Virus record (IMG/VR): IMGVR_UViG_3300037258_000033
Location: 1 to 45,829 of that record
Length of the DNA: 45,829 nt
From: a virus
Strand: one strand, 5' to 3'
In this document: positions 20,482 to 27,800 of the stretch, piece by piece
How positions within the stretch are numbered: the first letter of the stretch is position 1
Layout of the letters: every line of letters starts with the position of its first letter
Notes under the pieces: generated by a model
Seen by the model: only the letters and a program-made list of their open reading frames with translations
Database searches by the model: none
What the model was told of the DNA's origin: nothing
Program-made: the position numbers and the translations under genes

Positions 20482-21687
20482 ATGCCTGAGCAACATGTAG
20501 GCTTCTTGGTCGACATGGCGAGCGTTAAGCTCGAAGAGTCCGGTTTAACTTGGATTCAGGCTATGCCTTTGGGCAATTGGGATCACCCACAGTACGGGGA
20601 GATCAAGGTTACTTCCGATCGCGTTAAGCGGTTTGCTGATAACGTCAAGGCAAACGTTCGTGGTCAGGATCTCAATATCGATTACGACCACGAAACAGGT
20701 ATTGCTGCTGGTTGGGTCAAGGATGCCCAAGCGCGTACAGATGGCTTATGGCTCGGCGTCGAGTTTACCAAGCCTGCGATGCAAAAACTGAAGGAAAAGG
20801 AATACCGCTACTTCAGTCCTGACTTCACCGACGAGTGGACACATCCGGCAACTAAGGAGACCTACCAGGATGTTCTCTGGGGCGGAGGTCTAACGAATCG
20901 TCCCCATCTCAAGGGGATCCTTCCGATTAATCTATCGGAAGTCTTCGATGCACAAACCGTCAAGTTCAATGAAGGAGGTAGTAAAGTGACACCAGAACAG
21001 ATCAAGGCTGCTGCGACCAAACTTGGCCTTGGCGAGAGCGCGTCGGAGGACGATGTTTACGCTGCGATCGAGAACCTCGAGATCATCCCTGATGAGGATC
21101 CGGGCACTCCAGCGAGCGAGCCCATCGCTGCTACTGAGGCTCAGATCGCTGAAGTTGTCAAGAAGCTCACCGAGGGCAAGGAGCCTAAGCTGAAGGCGTT
21201 CGGTGAGCAAATCGGACATGTTCTCGATACTCAGCAGAAGACTATCGATACACAGAACAAGCAACTTGCAGAGTTGGCAGCATCTAACAAGTTGGCTGAG
21301 GTTGAGAATACTGTTACCAAGTTGGCTGCGAAGGCTAAGACGAAGGGTTTTGCCGTTCCGCCCGCTCTTCAGGAGGAGTGGCAGAAGCAGCTCGTCATGG
21401 CTGGCGGTAACAAACAGCTGTCCGAGTCGATCGTGAAGACAATCGAGACTACGCTGGATGCTCAGTTGGTCCAGATGGGTGAACGTACAGGTCTCCGTCT
21501 TGTGCAGGACGAAGACGATGACAAGGCGGCTACGCAGGTTCTTGCGGAACGTATTAAGAAGCTCCGTGAGGACGACAAGGACGCACCGCACGCACAGTTG
21601 GCAGAGCGGGCCTTCTCGCAGGACCCGGAGCTCTACAACCGGTACCGCAGTGAGTCGTACGCCAATAACCGTCAGCTCGCTGAGTAA
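20482..21687 (+). CDS. Mu I-like prohead protease with scaffold domain
   Basis: The N-terminal 160 residues match phage I-like proteases (Mu gpI): AMPLGNWDHPQYGEI, DLNIDYDHETGIAAGW, YRYFSPDFTDEW and LTNRPHLKGI. The rest (about 165-401) is charged and helical, with long Gln/Lys/Glu runs, as expected of an internal scaffold that is digested in the prohead. An internal GAAGGAGG at 20971 precedes GTG 20986 and could allow separate production of the scaffold part. It lies directly before the decoration and capsid genes. Confidence 0.88.
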   Translation: MPEQHVGFLVDMASVKLEESGLTWIQAMPLGNWDHPQYGEIKVTSDRVKRFADNVKANVRGQDLNIDYDHETGIAAGWVKDAQARTDGLWLGVEFTKPAMQKLKEKEYRYFSPDFTDEWTHPATKETYQDVLWGGGLTNRPHLKGILPINLSEVFDAQTVKFNEGGSKVTPEQIKAAATKLGLGESASEDDVYAAIENLEIIPDEDPGTPASEPIAATEAQIAEVVKKLTEGKEPKLKAFGEQIGHVLDTQQKTIDTQNKQLAELAASNKLAEVENTVTKLAAKAKTKGFAVPPALQEEWQKQLVMAGGNKQLSESIVKTIETTLDAQLVQMGERTGLRLVQDEDDDKAATQVLAERIKKLREDDKDAPHAQLAERAFSQDPELYNRYRSESYANNRQLAE

Positions 21688-21704
21688 GGGGAGGAGGAAC
21701 TAAC

Positions 21705-22136
21705 ATGGGACAGGGTCCGAACTACGTCCTCGACAAGCCCTTCCTGGCTACAGGGTCGACGGCTTATACCGCAGGCTTGATCGGTCAGGTTCAGGTCGGC
21801 TCGGGTACACAGACTGCGGTGGCTAACGCGATTGCACTAGCAGGTGCTACTCCAACCAACTTACTAGTAGTCGTTCAGGAAGACTTGGATACAGTGCGTT
21901 TGGGATACGGCAAGGCGTACTTAGATTGTCGTGTCATCGGAATTGCTCGTGTTCAAGTAGGTGCCGCTGTTACTGCACTAGCGCGTGTTACGTCTGATAG
22001 TACTTCACGTGCTGTTGCAGTAACTCGAGCTGTTGCTGGAGCACAACCAGTACTGATTCTAGGTATTGCGCTTACTACGGCAACAGCCGCAGGTCAGTTC
22101 ATTGACGTCCTGGTCATTCCAGGCGCTACCTTCTAA
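21705..22136 (+). CDS. Capsid decoration / cement protein (143 aa)
   Basis: GGAGGAGG precedes the ATG. The sequence (TAYTAGLIGQVQVGSGTQT, GKAYLDCRVIGIARVQVG, ILGIALTTATAAGQFIDVLV) matches DUF2190-type capsid cement proteins, which trimerise on the capsid surface. Position immediately before the major capsid gene supports this. Confidence 0.75.
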   Translation: MGQGPNYVLDKPFLATGSTAYTAGLIGQVQVGSGTQTAVANAIALAGATPTNLLVVVQEDLDTVRLGYGKAYLDCRVIGIARVQVGAAVTALARVTSDSTSRAVAVTRAVAGAQPVLILGIALTTATAAGQFIDVLVIPGATF

Positions 22137-22149
22137 GGGGGTGTGTTAG

Positions 22150-23232
22150 GTGTACAATACAATTAAGCACACCCCCAATGAGATTCTCGGTTATCGTAAA
22201 GATGGCCGTCCAATCTTCACTATTGCGGGTGGATCGGTTTACCAGCCTACTGGTACCGGCAACGTCCATATGGATGCGGTGCTCACCGATGTCTCCTTGG
22301 GGTGGCCGAATAACGAGCTGGTCGGTAACCGTCTCTTCCCGCAGGTAACTGTGCGGAAGCAGTCGGACAAGTACTACCAGTTCGGCCGTGAGGCTTGGCT
22401 ACCAGAAGTTGGCGACTATCGAGCTCCTGGTACCGAAGCAAACGAGATTCCTGGCTTCCACGTGTCGCTAGACACGTACTACGCACAGGAACACGCACTG
22501 CAGGTCGCAGTTACTGATGAAGAGCGAGAGAACGTTGACTCACCCTTCTCGCCCGATACTGACGGTACGAACCTCGTTACGTCCAAAATCATGCTGGGTC
22601 GCGAAGTTGCGATGCAGACAATGGTTACGACGATTGCGAACTTCGCATCGGGTCTCTCGACAACGCTGTCGGGTACCGCACAGTGGAACGACTACGTCAA
22701 CAGTAACCCGATTCTCGATATTCGAACTGGTGTTCGTGCAATTAACGCGAAGGTCTTCTTCGATCCGAATACGGCAGTTATTCCGTATCTCGTCATGTCG
22801 ACGTTGGAAGACCACCCCGATATCATCGAGCGTATCAAGTACTCAGAGCGTGCGATTCTGACGCCCGAGATTATCGCTGCGGTGTTTGGTATCGGTAACG
22901 TCATTGTTCCAGGTGTCGCCGTGGGTGTCGGTACTGCCGGTACGCTCGGTAACGCTATTACAGGTTCTTACCTGTGGGGCAAGGATGTTCTGCTCGCTTG
23001 GGTCCCGCCGTCGGCAGGTCTCAAGGTTCCAGCGTTCGCGTACGAGTTCGTTTGGGGTTACGGCGGAACACCTCAAATGGTAGACCGTTGGCGTGAGGAC
23101 AAGCGTGCGTCTGATCTCATTCGAGTTCGACGGCGCTACGACCTCAAAATGGTCGGTGTCGAAATCAACCCAGCATCCGGTGACTTCGGGAAGTCTATTA
23201 CAGGCTACCTGATCAAGGCTGCAATCGCCTAG
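22150..23232 (+). CDS. Major capsid protein
   Basis: This 360-aa protein starts at GTG 22150 and sits in the usual place after protease and decoration genes. Features include LTDVSLGWPNNELVGNRLFP, a P-loop-like E-loop region (YYQFGREAWLPEVGDYRAPG), DEERENVD, and a C-terminal A-domain-type stretch ending at GYLIKAAIA. It is an HK97-fold-type capsid of the Mu/E-like group by context. The GC content is somewhat raised, consistent with codon optimisation for high expression. Confidence 0.88.
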   Translation: MYNTIKHTPNEILGYRKDGRPIFTIAGGSVYQPTGTGNVHMDAVLTDVSLGWPNNELVGNRLFPQVTVRKQSDKYYQFGREAWLPEVGDYRAPGTEANEIPGFHVSLDTYYAQEHALQVAVTDEERENVDSPFSPDTDGTNLVTSKIMLGREVAMQTMVTTIANFASGLSTTLSGTAQWNDYVNSNPILDIRTGVRAINAKVFFDPNTAVIPYLVMSTLEDHPDIIERIKYSERAILTPEIIAAVFGIGNVIVPGVAVGVGTAGTLGNAITGSYLWGKDVLLAWVPPSAGLKVPAFAYEFVWGYGGTPQMVDRWREDKRASDLIRVRRRYDLKMVGVEINPASGDFGKSITGYLIKAAIA

Positions 23233-23244
23233 GAGGTGTGAAGA

Positions 23245-23502
23245 ATGTCAGTTGCACTCACAAACATCGTTCACGGCCTCGAAGACGGCACTCGTGTTGT
23301 TGTCAAGGCGGGTGAAGAGATTGCCGATCAGTTGGAGCAGGACGTTGTTGATGTTCTGAAGAAGACTGGTGCTATTGGTGAACCTGTAGTTGCAGCCGTT
23401 AACACTGCCGCAACTGAAGAAAAGGCCGCACTCGAAGCTGAAGTTGCTGATCTTAAGGCTCAGCTGGAAGAGGCTCTCGCGAAGCAAAACTCTCCTACGT
23501 AG
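23245..23502 (+). CDS. Small head protein with coiled coil (85 aa)
   Basis: AGGAGGTG precedes the ATG. A short beta-type start (GTRVVVKAGEEIADQL) is followed by helices and a C-terminal coiled coil (EEKAALEAEVADLKAQLEEA). It lies between capsid and connector genes, probably as a minor head or connector protein. No firm family. Confidence 0.65.
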   Translation: MSVALTNIVHGLEDGTRVVVKAGEEIADQLEQDVVDVLKKTGAIGEPVVAAVNTAATEEKAALEAEVADLKAQLEEALAKQNSPT

Positions 23503-23508
23503 ACGAAC

Positions 23509-23847
23509 ATGTTCGAACACGAGAGGGTCGTGGAACTACTCGAACACCTACATAGAAAGGTAGATCAACTCATGACCGATCAGGAACATCTCGATCAGGA
23601 CGTTGCAGCACTAACATCCTCGATCGCTCAGGAGGTCTCTGAGTTGAAGGCACAGATCGCTGCTGGTATTTCTGCTTCGGATCTGGACTTCACCAGTCTG
23701 GACGCTCTTGTAGCATCGACTCAGGCCGATGCTACGGCAGACGCACCACCGGTACCGGTTGCTGACACTACGTCAGCTCCGACCGAGTCTACAGATGCGA
23801 CTACGTGGCCTACTACTCCGACTGATTCTTCACCTACGGTTTCATAA
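23509..23847 (+). CDS. Hypothetical virion-region protein with coiled coil (112 aa)
   Basis: Residues 1-60 form a coiled coil (VVELLEHLHRKVDQLMTDQE). Residues 65-112 are Thr/Pro/Asp-rich and disordered. Phages often have such a protein between capsid and adaptor genes. No function is assigned. Confidence 0.6.
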   Translation: MFEHERVVELLEHLHRKVDQLMTDQEHLDQDVAALTSSIAQEVSELKAQIAAGISASDLDFTSLDALVASTQADATADAPPVPVADTTSAPTESTDATTWPTTPTDSSPTVS

Positions 23848-23849
23848 TC

Positions 23850-24335
23850 ATGGCCCATATCACTGTCGATATCGTTAACAGCTGGACCGATAAGGTCAAG
23901 CTGAACGTTGCTAAGCTCGATAGTGATCTGGAAGATTCAGTCTCAGTAGAAGTACTCGCAGTCGTATCACATGCGTATGACGTAAGCGGATGGATCGATT
24001 CTAGTACCACACCGGCATTGATTCAAAAGATCATTGGTATGTGGTATGTAGGTTGGTTCTTCCAGCGTACGTATTCGGAAGACGATGGTATCAATACATA
24101 CGGGGTAATGCTTCTCGCTAACGCGCAGACGCTACTCAATTCTATTGTTACTGGTACCATTGTTCTTCCGGACGCTGGAGCAAACAGCAACTTGAACATT
24201 TCGAATCCTCTGTACTACCCGACGGACGCTTCTTCGTCCATCAAGCCGTCTGACACTGGATGGAGTACTGAATTTGGTCACTTCGCCGATCAGAGCGTAG
24301 GCGAAGAGAAGTTTTCCATGGGTTCGGTGTTCTAG
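23850..24335 (+). CDS. Probable head-tail adaptor protein (161 aa)
   Basis: The position after the capsid and before the tail completion gene, together with mostly helical residues 1-90 (WYVGWFFQRTYSEDDG, NTYGVMLLANAQTLLNSIV), fits a gp6/HK97-type adaptor joining the portal ring. The last 60 residues are Ser-rich. The TAG overlaps the next GTG by one base. Confidence 0.6.
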   Translation: MAHITVDIVNSWTDKVKLNVAKLDSDLEDSVSVEVLAVVSHAYDVSGWIDSSTTPALIQKIIGMWYVGWFFQRTYSEDDGINTYGVMLLANAQTLLNSIVTGTIVLPDAGANSNLNISNPLYYPTDASSSIKPSDTGWSTEFGHFADQSVGEEKFSMGSVF

Positions 24336-24985
24336 TGACAGCACCGGGTTCACTTGCGATCTCACAAGCCGTAGCGAATGGTTTGGGGGTAAATGGATTC
24401 CTTTCACCAGCTGTCGTTCCTAACGTAACGTTCGGGCCAACACTTGGTATCGCAGCGGGACGCATCGATAAGCTTGGAGTAGATATCAGATCCTTTCGAG
24501 TACCTCTCCTACGAGCTATTCGCGAAGTTATGGTACCTAGTATCAGGCGAAACTTCGATGAAGGAGGTCGTCCTGATAAATGGGAGCCACTAAGCGCATA
24601 CACCGTTAAGATTCGTGGTAATGCAGGGCCGATTCTAATTCGTACCAAGCGTCTGATGCAAGTAGCCACACAGATTAACATCTGGGACGTAACGAGTACT
24701 AACGCAGTTATTCGCGATCTTCCCGAAGAGGTCTGGTACGGTAAGGTGCATCAGGAAGGATATGAGAGCGGACATCCATCTCTAATGGCCTCTCTCATAA
24801 AGAAGTACTCTGGTGACCTTATGGCAGCTAATAAGGAATTCACGAAGACAGTAGGTAGCGGAATTGGTGCGCCTACAATTCCTGCGCGACCTTTCTTTGT
24901 TTTCCAACCCGAAGATGAAGCTGCTATTGACGAAATCTTTATCCGTTGGCTAGCTGAGCGTGTTGAACAGGCTTGGCCATCATGA
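24335..24985 (+). CDS. Tail completion / virion morphogenesis protein (Mu gpG-like)
   Basis: The start is GTG 24335. The block IRRNFDEGGRPDKWEPLS, then ILIRTKRLMQVATQ, EVWYGKVHQEGY and APTIPARPFFVF follows the order of the phage virion morphogenesis (tail_S) family. These join head and tail. The stop overlaps the following ATG. Confidence 0.8.
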   Translation: MTAPGSLAISQAVANGLGVNGFLSPAVVPNVTFGPTLGIAAGRIDKLGVDIRSFRVPLLRAIREVMVPSIRRNFDEGGRPDKWEPLSAYTVKIRGNAGPILIRTKRLMQVATQINIWDVTSTNAVIRDLPEEVWYGKVHQEGYESGHPSLMASLIKKYSGDLMAANKEFTKTVGSGIGAPTIPARPFFVFQPEDEAAIDEIFIRWLAERVEQAWPS

Positions 24986-25428
24986 CCGAACTACTCTCTA
25001 ACGACCTAGGTACGATCTGCCAAGCGCTCCAAAGTAAACTCGAAGCCAGTATGAGTAATCTTGGCCTTAATGCAGTTTACTATGGCGATCAAGATTCGAT
25101 TCCTACCACGCCAATAGCTTGTGTTGAACCTGACATGAAGAAGCAAATCTTCCTGGCAGCGCAGTATATGTTTCAAGGTGAAGTAACTGTATTTATTCTT
25201 GTATATAGCAGCTACGTCACTTCGCCGCAGACAAACCGGTTAGAAGCAGACGAGGTTGCGACTGCAATCGAAGACTTACTGCATCAGGACTTGCAGCTCG
25301 GCGGTCTTGTTGTTGCTGGATGGGTAACAGAGATACAGTCGGGCTACGCTAAAAAGAAGAACAGCATCGTAAGGTGCAGTCGTATTACTTGGTCCGCCAA
25401 GACTCGTAAACAGATTCAGCCTAGTTAG
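24982..25428 (+). CDS. Probable tail terminator protein (148 aa)
   Basis: I start at ATG 24982 (ATGA overlap), not at the earlier codon. The protein has an alpha/beta order (helix, VACVEP strand, VTVFILVYSSYV, then a helix EVATAIEDLLHQ and strands) similar to tail terminators such as lambda gpU. Its place between the morphogenesis protein and the tail tube supports that role. Confidence 0.65.
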   Translation: MTELLSNDLGTICQALQSKLEASMSNLGLNAVYYGDQDSIPTTPIACVEPDMKKQIFLAAQYMFQGEVTVFILVYSSYVTSPQTNRLEADEVATAIEDLLHQDLQLGGLVVAGWVTEIQSGYAKKKNSIVRCSRITWSAKTRKQIQPS

Positions 25429-25438
25429 GAGGTAGACA

Positions 25439-25762
25439 ATGTCATATCAGATTACGCTCAACTTGCCTAACGTGGCTGAAGGAGCGGACGTCGAGGTTGA
25501 TGGACTCGGAGTGTACCCGAACGACAACGAGGCACACGATATTCCTGACGACGTTATTACTCAGTACCGAGGCACTCACAAGCACGATCCGTATAGTGGC
25601 GGTGCAATTACGATTACGGACAACGACGAATCTAAGGTCGTTAGCCCTGTGGTGATTGATTCACCAGAACCGCCGTTGGGTGTCCGGCATGAAGATCTGA
25701 AAGAAGTTACTCCACCAAACGACGGCAAAGATGACGATGACACCGAGGAAGGTGCTAAGTAA
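25439..25762 (+). CDS. Hypothetical acidic protein before the tail tube gene (107 aa)
   Basis: AGGAGG precedes the ATG. The first 40 residues form strands (YQITLNLPNVAEGADVEVDG). The C-terminus is an acidic, disordered tail (NDGKDDDDTEEGAK). One-base overlap with the tail tube gene. Unknown role in the tail. Confidence 0.62.
   Translation: MSYQITLNLPNVAEGADVEVDGLGVYPNDNEAHDIPDDVITQYRGTHKHDPYSGGAITITDNDESKVVSPVVIDSPEPPLGVRHEDLKEVTPPNDGKDDDDTEEGAK
25645..25653 (+). promoter_or_regulatory. CCCTGTGGT element inside a coding region
   Basis: An exact plus-strand copy, extending as CCCTGTGGTGATTGATTC, nearly identical to the minus-strand copy at 8804. Confidence 0.5.
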
Positions 25763-27036
25763 TGACCGCTCCAGTTGCAATCGGTGCCTCGGGCATTATG
25801 GGTCTTGGTATCGAGCAATTAGCAGTGCCAAGTACGTTAGCGGGTGCACCCGCCGCAGGCGGTGCCTTGACAGCAGGTATCTACAAGTATGTGATCACTG
25901 CTCTCAGTGCTAATGGTGAAACACCCGTTAGCAACGAGATCACTGTTACTACCTCTGCAGGCAACTTGACCGCTGCGCTTACGTGGTCTGCTACTGTTGG
26001 TGCTACGGGCTACAATATTTATCGTACGGCAGCTAGCGGCGGCACTGGTACTGAACTCTTGCGAGCCACAGTCGGTGCTGTCCTGTTATATAATGATGTT
26101 GCTGTCGGTGTGCCTATTGGTTCGCCTCCTTCTATCAACACGGCGATGAACTACGGAGTATATACAATTCCTACTAAGTTCGTACCGTTCTTGAACGAGT
26201 CGTTGGTTTACTCACAGGCAACAATGTGGCGCCGTCCGATTCGTAACACTCCTGGACTAGTCGGTGCAGAGGCAGGCTGGTCTCATATTGAAGGTACTAT
26301 TCAATGTGAGGCACTGATGGACGTGCTATTGTACTTCCTCAAGGCGTCGCGGTGCACTATGACCAAGACTGGTGGGGGTCCATACACCTACACCTTCACG
26401 CCTGCACCGATTGCGGTTCCCGCCGCGTCTCTGTCCATTACGATTCTTCGTAATGGACAGACCTTCGGATATACAGGTTGTGTAGTGCATGATCTGAAGC
26501 TCGAAGTAGCATCGGACGGTACGATGTCTTTCACTGCTACGATCCTTGGTAGTACAGAAGCGTCGCAGGCAGCTATGACCGGTGTAACGTGGCCTACAAC
26601 TGTACCCATTGCCGCAGGTATGTACAGCTTACAGATTCCGACGGCTACACAGGTGTTTGACACTGATACCTTCTCCTTCGAATCAAATGACAATGGCACA
26701 CCAGAATACCGGATGCAAAGTACTGGTACTGGCGCTAGTTTCATTTCGTTCGGCGAGTCGGATGGTACGATCAACGTTGCACGAGACTTTAGCAGTCGTA
26801 CTGAGTACGACGCGTTCAAGGCTCTCACTGCGAAGTCGATCACCCTTGTTGCGTCGCAAAACGCAACAACTAACCAGATCGCTATTCTCGCTCCGGTCGC
26901 GATCGTGGATACCTACACGACTAACATCGGTGCTCAGGGTGATCTGATTCGTGCAACTATCGCGTATCAGTGTGCAATCGATGGTACAGGAAAGCACTAC
27001 CAGCTTACGCTACAAACAACAGAGAGCATCACTTAA
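25762..27036 (+). CDS. Major tail tube protein with an inserted Ig/FN3-like domain
   Basis: This 424-aa protein precedes the chaperone genes. Residues about 20-110 (GIYKYVITALSANGETPVSNEITVTTS, GYNIYRTAASGG) form a fibronectin-III-like domain often displayed on phage tails. From about 125 on, the sequence (PTKFVPFLNESLVYSQATM, EGTIQCEALMDVLLYFLKAS, YTYTFTP, LKLEVASDGTMSFTATI) is that of siphophage tail tube proteins. The extra domain probably lies on the tube surface. Confidence 0.82.
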   Translation: MTAPVAIGASGIMGLGIEQLAVPSTLAGAPAAGGALTAGIYKYVITALSANGETPVSNEITVTTSAGNLTAALTWSATVGATGYNIYRTAASGGTGTELLRATVGAVLLYNDVAVGVPIGSPPSINTAMNYGVYTIPTKFVPFLNESLVYSQATMWRRPIRNTPGLVGAEAGWSHIEGTIQCEALMDVLLYFLKASRCTMTKTGGGPYTYTFTPAPIAVPAASLSITILRNGQTFGYTGCVVHDLKLEVASDGTMSFTATILGSTEASQAAMTGVTWPTTVPIAAGMYSLQIPTATQVFDTDTFSFESNDNGTPEYRMQSTGTGASFISFGESDGTINVARDFSSRTEYDAFKALTAKSITLVASQNATTNQIAILAPVAIVDTYTTNIGAQGDLIRATIAYQCAIDGTGKHYQLTLQTTESIT

Positions 27037-27062
27037 ACTGCGTGAGCTTAGACAACTTAATA

Positions 27063-27160
27063 GACGCCGGAGACTTAAGTAAGACCCAATTAGTCATAGG
27101 GCTGAATCCCCTAGCTAGGCCTCATGTAGGCAGAAGGTCTTACTTGAGTCTCGCAGCGTC
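27063..27160 (+). promoter_or_regulatory. Large structured RNA element in the tail-chaperone leader
   Basis: GAGACTTAAGTAAGACC (27070-27086) pairs with 27136-27152 over 17 bases with one G-U. An outer GACGC/GCGTC stem (27063-27067 with 27156-27160) extends it. The 49-base interior holds TAGGG-CTGAATC-CCCTA and GCCT-CATGT-AGGC hairpins, giving a branched fold. It lies just after the abundant tail tube mRNA. It may stop or process that RNA, or control the next genes. Confidence 0.6.
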
Positions 27161-27171
27161 AGTCATATAAG
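27144..27171 (+). promoter_or_regulatory. Probable promoter for the tail chaperone genes
   Basis: TTGAGT (27144-27149) and TATAAG (27166-27171) are 16 bases apart on the plus strand. The -35 box lies in the right arm of the long stem. The element is homologous to the leader of the gene at 37062. Confidence 0.5.
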
Positions 27172-27174
27172 AGA

Positions 27175-27183
27175 ACCACAGGG
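27175..27183 (-). promoter_or_regulatory. CCCTGTGGT element at the presumed start site
   Basis: An exact copy in inverse orientation (plus strand ACCACAGGG) begins 4 bases after the -10 box, so it would cover the transcription start. Confidence 0.6.
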
Positions 27184-27201
27184 CAGACTGAGGGAGTCAA
27201 A

Positions 27202-27573
27202 ATGCCTATCGCGATTGCTAATGTACAGGATACACAACGCTTCGATCTCAAGTCAGTAGCTGAGGGCTACATCGTGCTCAAGCGAATGACGTACGGACAG
27301 ATCGTTCAGCGACGCGCAATGACCAAGTTGTCTATTGACACCAGTGGTCGCAGTAAAGACATCAAGGGCGAGCTTGCAATGGCATCTCGCGAAGTGACAC
27401 AGTTCGAGTTCAAGAACTGTATTGTCGAACATAACCTTGAGAAGGCTGACGGCGACAAACTTAATCTCGGTTCCCCTGTGGACTTTGAGATGCTAGACCC
27501 GCGTGTCGGTCAAGAAATCGAAAAGCGGATTTCTGAAATGAACAACTTTGAGGATGATGATCAGGAAAACTGA
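27202..27573 (+). CDS. Tail assembly chaperone, short product (gpG-type)
   Basis: This 123-aa protein lies between tail tube and tape measure, the fixed position of gpG-type chaperones. It has FDLKSVAEGYIVLKRMTYG and an acidic C-terminus. Its end contains a slippery sequence, so part of the ribosomes should continue into the -1 frame to make the longer form. Chaperones of this kind coat the tape measure during tail assembly and are absent from the virion. Confidence 0.85.
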   Translation: MPIAIANVQDTQRFDLKSVAEGYIVLKRMTYGQIVQRRAMTKLSIDTSGRSKDIKGELAMASREVTQFEFKNCIVEHNLEKADGDKLNLGSPVDFEMLDPRVGQEIEKRISEMNNFEDDDQEN

Positions 27574-27800
27574 ATAACCGGGTTGAGGCGGTTCTAGTAC
27601 AGAGTCGGAACGATGAAGACCCACAGCTAATGACGTTCATCATTGAGATGACCATACTAGCAAGGGAATTCCACGTTCTACCTCAACCCGGTGGAATCCT
27701 CGATCAAGACTATCTGTATACAAGGTTCCTGATGGCGGGCCTTCACGGTCTCGGCAAGGAAGCGGAGATGCAGCGGAAGAAGATCGGAGGACGGAAGTAA
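27202..27800 (+). CDS. Tail assembly chaperone, -1 frameshift product (gpGT-type)
   Basis: The -1 frame is open from 27561 to TAA 27798-27800 with no suitable start codon at its beginning. It encodes about 75 more residues (VEAVLVQSRNDEDPQLMTFI, then FHVLPQPGGILDQDYLYTRF). Slippage at GGAAAAC (27564-27570) fuses it to the short chaperone after codon 123. Its stop overlaps the tape measure ATG (TAATG). The T part normally contacts the tail tube protein. Confidence 0.85.
27564..27692 (+). promoter_or_regulatory. Programmed -1 frameshift signal
   Basis: The heptamer G-GAA-AAC (27564-27570) precedes the zero-frame TGA. After a 6-base spacer, ACCGGGTTGAGG (27577-27588) is perfectly complementary to CCTCAACCCGGT (27681-27692), a 12-bp long-range stem enclosing 92 bases. 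Slippery site, spacer and stem have the right order and distance. Confidence 0.8.

Noticed and set aside
20932-21591. 219-codon minus-strand ORF inside the protease-scaffold gene
   Set aside because: It opposes a highly supported virion gene and has no start signals. Its Leu/Arg-rich sequence is the mirror of the Gln/Lys-rich scaffold.
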